DNA from: an uncultured Arenicella sp.
GTDB taxonomy: Bacteria > Pseudomonadota > Gammaproteobacteria > Arenicellales > Arenicellaceae
DNA length: 59,745 bases
Direction: 5' to 3'
Assembly (NCBI GenBank): GCA_905479805.1
Contig: CAJQNY010000014.1
Location: forward strand, 1-59,745
Part shown: positions 55,588-59,745 of the stretch, in pieces
Layout: each line of letters starts with the position of its first letter
Position numbering within the stretch: position 1 is the stretch's first letter
Notes under the pieces: generated by a model
Told to the model about the DNA's origin: nothing
The model's database searches: none
Seen by the model: only the letters and a program-made list of their open reading frames with translations
Program-made: the position numbers and the translations under genes

Positions 55588-56757
55588 TTACTCGATCAAT
55601 TTGAGAGCTTGCTTAAGGTAGTTAGGGATAGTGTCTTTTTGGAAGTCACTTTCTGGATCTTGTCGTTCACCAAGCCGAACTATGATTAGTTGCTTTTCTG
55701 GGGCAACAACTATGTATTGCCCAAGGTGACCGCTAAAGTGATAGAACGCAGGGTCATTAGCTAAGCCCAGCCATGTAGATAAACCGTAATAGTCCTGCAT
55801 GCCAGGTTGAATCATTTGTTGTACAAAAGCGCTAGGTATCAGCTGAGCACCACCCCATTCTCCATTGGCTAACATCAGCATTCCAAGCCTAAGGTAATTT
55901 CGCGCATTGGTATTTAGACAGCAATAGGCGAGCTCTATGCCTTGTTCATCCGTGTGCCAGAGCGCGTCGTCGTTCATCCCCATTGGCTGCCATAGTTTTT
56001 CACTCAGGTATTGAGCGAGGGTGACAGGCTTGCCGCTTTTTTCTAATGCTCTTAAGAGAACAATTCCCAATAGCTGAGTAGATGCGCTGGAATATTCCCA
56101 GAATGACCCGGGTTCGGCACTGAATTCTCTGTCCAATACGAATTCTTCAACATCAGCTCCGTATAATAATTCGACCGTGGGGCTGAATGGAGAATAATAG
56201 TGCTCATCCCATTCGTAGCCTGAGTTCATCAGAGAGAGTTGGCCGACTGTTGCGTTCTTGGCGTTAGAGTCATTATTGAATTCCGGCATAAAGTCAGTGA
56301 TGGGCTGGTCTAAGCTTTCAATCACACCTTCTTCAATGGCAATTCCGAGTAACATTGTGACGACTGTTTTTGCCATCGAAAAGGAGTTGGTCTTACTCCG
56401 GTCGTTATAGTCTTTGAAATAGTGCTCTGAGATCAATTTGCCTTTATGCATAACCAAAAAAGCCACCGTGTCGTTCTTTTTGAGCTCTGCAACAAACTCC
56501 GGATCAAGGTCCTTTTTGGCATCAGCTTCAATTAAAGGCTGGGCTTGGGATGCATTGATTTTATTTACCGAAAAAGCAACATAGTCATTAATGTTGGCCG
56601 TTGTGTTTCCCTGAAGATACACTCTGTTAAAGGCCGTAAATATGTAGCTGTGGCCAGTTACCCATAAGCCGGCAATTAATAGCACTAGAGCAATGAGCAT
56701 TAACTTTATAAGTTTCATTTGACGGTCTGTCTCCAAATAATTATATTTATCCAACAA
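55588..56757 (-). CDS. serine hydrolase of the beta-lactamase class C family
   Basis: This 389-residue protein has an N-terminal helix (about 15-35) and the penicillin-binding-like motif SMAK (Ser near 132, in KTNSFSMAKTVVTMLLG). A Tyr motif YSSAST lies near 220, and HFSGHLGQYIV replaces the usual KTG. These features place it with esterase-type or 6-aminohexanoate-dimer-hydrolase-like enzymes, not true beta-lactamases. The start is the ATG at 56757; another Met (residue 14, MKLIKLML) could be the real one. Confidence 0.85.
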   Translation of the reverse strand: MLDKYNYLETDRQMKLIKLMLIALVLLIAGLWVTGHSYIFTAFNRVYLQGNTTANINDYVAFSVNKINASQAQPLIEADAKKDLDPEFVAELKKNDTVAFLVMHKGKLISEHYFKDYNDRSKTNSFSMAKTVVTMLLGIAIEEGVIESLDQPITDFMPEFNNDSNAKNATVGQLSLMNSGYEWDEHYYSPFSPTVELLYGADVEEFVLDREFSAEPGSFWEYSSASTQLLGIVLLRALEKSGKPVTLAQYLSEKLWQPMGMNDDALWHTDEQGIELAYCCLNTNARNYLRLGMLMLANGEWGGAQLIPSAFVQQMIQPGMQDYYGLSTWLGLANDPAFYHFSGHLGQYIVVAPEKQLIIVRLGERQDPESDFQKDTIPNYLKQALKLIE

Positions 56758-56780
56758 ATTCGGCTGACTATTATGCCGAA

Positions 56781-57242
56781 CTAAATAGGTAACTCGGCTT
56801 TGTCTATAGGCTGCCGCAGAACAAAGCTAGAATGAACGCCGCTGACTCCTTCAATTTTGGTGAGCCTGCGCAGTAGGAACTCCTCGTAGTGTCTCATATC
56901 CCTGACCAAAACCTTAATTAAAAAGTCTGAGTCTTGTCCAGTGACAATATAGCATTCCATCACTTCGGGAAGCTTTGCCGCCGCGGCTTCAAATTTATCA
57001 AAACGATCAGCCGTATGTTTGTCCATTGTGACGCTGACCAGCACGGTTAAATTTAAATTTAGTTTCTCAGGATCCAGCAGCGTTCGATGGGCAATAATGA
57101 TGCCTGCTTGTTCAAGCCGATTGACGCGGCGTGCGCAAGGGGTAGGCGATAGCGCTACGCGATCGGCGAGCTCCAGGTTGCTGATACGAGCATTTTTTTG
57201 GAGTTCCTTAAGTATCAGCTTGTCAGTTTTATCAAGGCGCAT
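56781..57242 (-). CDS. Lrp/AsnC family transcriptional regulator
   Basis: This 153-residue protein has a helix-turn-helix (RLDKTDKLILKELQKNARISNLELADRVALSPTPCARRVNRLEQAG, residues 2-47, read in pieces) and a RAM effector domain (about 65-145, ECYIVTGQDSDFLIKVLVRDMRHYEEFLL). The SPTPCARRVNRLEQAG recognition part is typical of Lrp. It is divergent from leuA across a region with three TATATTATYTA repeats that could be its sites. Confidence 0.93.
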   Translation of the reverse strand: MRLDKTDKLILKELQKNARISNLELADRVALSPTPCARRVNRLEQAGIIIAHRTLLDPEKLNLNLTVLVSVTMDKHTADRFDKFEAAAAKLPEVMECYIVTGQDSDFLIKVLVRDMRHYEEFLLRRLTKIEGVSGVHSSFVLRQPIDKAELPI

Positions 57243-57273
57243 TCATATCTCTAATAAACCCAAAGTACATGAT

Positions 57274-57343
57274 TATATTATCTACTATATGGTCTTTTAA
57301 TGGGTATATTATCTATATTGGTGTCTTGTGGCTATATTATTTA
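57274..57343. promoter_or_regulatory. three phased TATATTATYTA repeats between lrp-like gene and leuA
   Basis: TATATTATCTA at 57274-57284 and 57305-57315, and TATATTATTTA at 57333-57343, start 31 and 28 bases apart, close to three helical turns. Lrp-type proteins bind several phased AT-rich sites. Confidence 0.5.
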
Positions 57344-57368
57344 GTTAATAAATCTCATTATCTAGCGT

Positions 57369-57374
57369 TATAAT
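57369..57374 (+). promoter_or_regulatory. candidate -10 box of leuA
   Basis: A perfect TATAAT lies 33 bases before the leuA ATG, just after the repeats; no good -35 is seen at 17 bases, which would fit an activated promoter. Confidence 0.4.
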
Positions 57375-57406
57375 CGCCTTAATCTTAGTCATAAATAAAA
57401 GTTCTC

Positions 57407-59080
57407 ATGAGCCGTTTTAATTCCAACAAGTATTCTCCTTTTGTCAGTGTCGACCGGCCTAATCGCGCCTGGCCAAATAAAGTTATCACCGAGGCTCCTG
57501 CTTGGTGCAGTGTAGATTTACGTGATGGCAATCAGGCGTTGATTGACCCAATGACCCCGGCACAAAAACTGGAAATGTTTGAGATGTTAGTGGAAGTAGG
57601 CTTCAAACAAATAGAGATTGGTTTTCCTGCCGCCTCACAACCTGATTTTGATTTTGTCAGAAAGTTGATTGAAGAAGACCGTGTGCCCAGCGATGTCACA
57701 ATACAGGTTCTTACTCAAGCACGAAAAGAGTTGATTGAGCGAAGCTTTGAATCTCTTAAAGGAGCAAAAAGCGCGATCATGCACGTTTATAACTCAACCT
57801 CTACAGTGCAACGTGAGCAAGTATTCAAATTATCAAAAGACGAGATAAAACGAATTGCGACAGATGGCGCAACTTGGGTAAAAGCCTGCGCAGAGCAGCA
57901 ACCTGAAACAACATGGCAATTTCAGTATTCGCCAGAGAGTTTCACCGGGACTGAAATGGATTACGCGGTGGAGGTGTGTAATGCGGTGTTGGACGTATGG
58001 CTGCCTACGCCTGAGAATAAAGCTATCTTGAATTTACCCGCAACCGTCGAGGTAGCTACTCCGAATGTGTACGCGGATCAAATAGAGTGGTTTTGCGAGA
58101 ATGTAAATCAAAGGGACAGTGTCATCATTAGTCTCCACACACACAATGATCGGGGTTGTGGTGTGGCGGCGTCAGAACTAGGCGTGTTAGCCGGTGCAGA
58201 TCGAGTTGAAGGAACCCTCTTAGGCAACGGCGAGCGCACTGGCAATATGGATATTGTTACCATGGCAATGAATCTATATAGCCAAGGTGTTGATCCAACC
58301 TTAGATTTTTCTAGAATGGATAAAATTATTCATGTGGTGGAAAAATGCACGGCGTTAAAAGTACACCCGCGTCACCCCTATGCAGGTGAGTTGGTGTTCG
58401 CGGCCTTTTCGGGCAGTCACCAAGATGCTATCAATAAATGCCTCGCACTTTATCAAGAAGGGGAGCTTTGGGAAGTGGCCTATTTGCCCATTGATCCACG
58501 AGACCTAGGCCGCAACTACCAAGAAGTTATCCGTATTAATTCTCAATCAGGAAAAGGCGGAGTGGCGTATGTGTTAGAGCAAGAACATTCCATCAAAATG
58601 CCACGCTGGTTGCAGGTAGATTTCAGCCCAGTGGTGCAAGCTGAAGCCGAAAAAACAGAAGCCGAGGTAAACGCACAACAAATACATGACCTGTTTTTTA
58701 GTACCTACTTTCCATCGGACAATCAATTTCAGCTTAAGGGTTATCAAGTAAGCCGAGATGATGGCGTTGACTCTATGCAAGCGACCTTGAGCGATTCTGG
58801 TAAAGATCATGCAATTCGAGGTGAAGGTCGCGGTGTACTAGAGGCATTTGTCGAGGCCTTGGGATCACATACGGGGCATCCGCTTGTCATCATCGATTAC
58901 AATGAACACACGCTTGGTTCAAACGAAACGGCAGAAGCCATTGCGTATGTCCAAATTAGCGTCATGCAACAACGTGTGTGCGGAGTGGGTAAAAGCCACG
59001 ACATTCTCGGCGCTACCTTGAACGCAGTATTAAATGCCTACGCGCGATCAAGCGCGGCAAGTCAGGCAAAAGTCGCCTAG
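57407..59080 (+). CDS. leuA: 2-isopropylmalate synthase LeuA
   Basis: This 557-residue enzyme condenses acetyl-CoA with 2-ketoisovalerate, the first step of leucine synthesis. APAWCSVDLRDGNQALIDPM holds the catalytic Arg-Asp pair, and HTHNDRGCGVAASELG and GTLLGNGERTGNMDIV are the metal and catalytic motifs. The C-terminal part (about 440-557) is the LeuA dimer regulatory domain for leucine feedback. This is the longer LeuA type 2 form found in Pseudomonas and Actinobacteria, not the E. coli form. It is divergent from the Lrp-type regulator. Confidence 0.95.
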   Translation: MSRFNSNKYSPFVSVDRPNRAWPNKVITEAPAWCSVDLRDGNQALIDPMTPAQKLEMFEMLVEVGFKQIEIGFPAASQPDFDFVRKLIEEDRVPSDVTIQVLTQARKELIERSFESLKGAKSAIMHVYNSTSTVQREQVFKLSKDEIKRIATDGATWVKACAEQQPETTWQFQYSPESFTGTEMDYAVEVCNAVLDVWLPTPENKAILNLPATVEVATPNVYADQIEWFCENVNQRDSVIISLHTHNDRGCGVAASELGVLAGADRVEGTLLGNGERTGNMDIVTMAMNLYSQGVDPTLDFSRMDKIIHVVEKCTALKVHPRHPYAGELVFAAFSGSHQDAINKCLALYQEGELWEVAYLPIDPRDLGRNYQEVIRINSQSGKGGVAYVLEQEHSIKMPRWLQVDFSPVVQAEAEKTEAEVNAQQIHDLFFSTYFPSDNQFQLKGYQVSRDDGVDSMQATLSDSGKDHAIRGEGRGVLEAFVEALGSHTGHPLVIIDYNEHTLGSNETAEAIAYVQISVMQQRVCGVGKSHDILGATLNAVLNAYARSSAASQAKVA

Positions 59081-59182
59081 CCGCTATCGGCGCAAACATG
59101 CATTAGCGCCAAGCAGCATATGGAATACGACGGTATTCCCTGTTAGGATCGATAGCTCATTGAATGCTGTGCGTTGTGTTAC

Positions 59183-59602
59183 ATGAGTGCAAGTGAATAT
59201 CATTTTTCAGAAGAGTCGCCTAGTGTTATTGAATTCAATACGCTGCGCCAAAGCGTGGGTTGGCCCTGGTTAAACGACACCCTTGCTGATAGTGCCTTGG
59301 ATAATTCCCTGTACTTGATTGCTGTTCGAGATCATCACGGTCTAGTTGGCTTGGCGCGACTGGTCGGTGATGGCGCGATGTATTTTTACATACAAGATTT
59401 CATGATTAAACCATCGCATCAAGGTAAAGGTTTGGGTGACCAGCTAATGTGTCACCTTGAAGATTATCTGCGGTCTAATGCGGCCGAAGGCGCGACCATT
59501 GGTTTATTCGCAGCGCAAAATAAAGAAGCGTTTTATCAACGCCACGGTTTTATAGAACGAACGGGTGACCCTTGGGGTCACGGGATGTGTAAATTTGTCT
59601 GA
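59183..59602 (+). CDS. GNAT family N-acetyltransferase
   Basis: From ATG 59183 this is 139 residues. The acetyl-CoA loop is FMIKPSHQGKGLGDQLM, with VGLARLVGDGAMYFYIQDF before it and GLFAAQNKEAFYQRHGFIER at the end. A TTG three codons earlier is an alternative start. Substrate unknown. It overlaps the next frame, which encodes a second acetyltransferase. Confidence 0.88.
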   Translation: MSASEYHFSEESPSVIEFNTLRQSVGWPWLNDTLADSALDNSLYLIAVRDHHGLVGLARLVGDGAMYFYIQDFMIKPSHQGKGLGDQLMCHLEDYLRSNAAEGATIGLFAAQNKEAFYQRHGFIERTGDPWGHGMCKFV

Positions 59603-59745
59603 ACAAGTTTTAACGCTAGAAACTGAACGCCTAAAGCTAAGGCAGTGGAGGGCTGAGGATGCAGAGCATGTTATCGATTTTTACTCAGACCCAGACATAT
59701 CTAAATATGTGGGTGGACCACGCAGCACCGACTCCGCATGGAGGG
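59595..59745 (+). CDS. GNAT family N-acetyltransferase, RimJ/RimL type, N-terminal part (cut by window edge)
   Basis: The frame reads SEQVLTLETERLKLRQW and continues to DPDISKYVGGPRSTD, the usual start of RimJ/RimL-type acetyltransferases. It probably begins at TTG 59595, overlapping the previous stop by eight bases; no ATG is available. The rest lies outside the window. Confidence 0.75.
   Translation, partial: MSEQVLTLETERLKLRQWRAEDAEHVIDFYSDPDISKYVGGPRSTDSAWR

Overview
The window reads as chromosomal DNA of a Gram-negative, aerobic, heterotrophic gammaproteobacterium of moderate-to-low GC. The evidence is the LPS-export and Kdo genes (lptABC, kdsCD), the bc1 complex followed by sspA-sspB, hslVU, the ibaG-murA neighbourhood, and a CrbS/CrbR-like acetate regulator beside acs. 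A free-living marine organism from a deep gammaproteobacterial lineage would fit, but I cannot place it more precisely. No rRNA, tRNA, CRISPR array, prophage or insertion sequence is visible.

Layout. (1) 1-5671, minus strand: truncated hpf, a gene-free gap where rpoN usually lies, then lptB, lptA, lptC, kdsC, kdsD and a YrbG-type Na+/Ca2+ exchanger, covering LPS transport and Kdo synthesis. (2) 5956-15417, plus: a DUF4282 membrane protein, a lone mlaC, a YadGH-type ABC exporter, ibaG, grxD, murA, hisG, hisD and rep. (3) 15684-21751, plus: petABC, sspA-sspB and hslVU. (4) 22074-40225: an apparent short-chain-acid island. It holds prpE, a branched-chain-amino-acid-type ABC importer with a Tat-exported binding protein, a DcaP-like porin, a CrbS/CrbR-like two-component system, a DUF4212 plus sodium:solute symporter pair, a small membrane-anchored protein and acs. 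(5) 40349-44031: nitroreductase, adk, tatA, and a small operon of a bufferin-like (DUF2282) peptide, an ECF sigma factor and a membrane protein that looks like its anti-sigma. (6) 44052-44640: two palindromic features, one in front of the bufferin gene and one a multi-hairpin repeat element. (7) 44646-59745: sppA, SDR, DUF819, CaiB-type CoA transferase, NTF2-like protein, MarC, an M2 peptidase with a POT peptide transporter, serine hydrolase, Lrp/AsnC regulator divergent from leuA, and two GNAT acetyltransferases, the last cut by the window end.

How the parts work together. In region 4 a nearly identical sequence (core TAGTCGTA) occurs between prpE and the binding-protein gene and upstream of the porin. 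A related version lies between the response-regulator gene and the symporter operon. I propose that the CrbR-like regulator controls outer-membrane entry (porin), uptake (ABC importer, symporter) and activation (PrpE, Acs) of short-chain carboxylates as one regulon. This motif and the bufferin-sigma operon, which has no MNIO maturase gene beside it, are the two most interesting observations. Both are inferences from sequence and need genome-wide searches.
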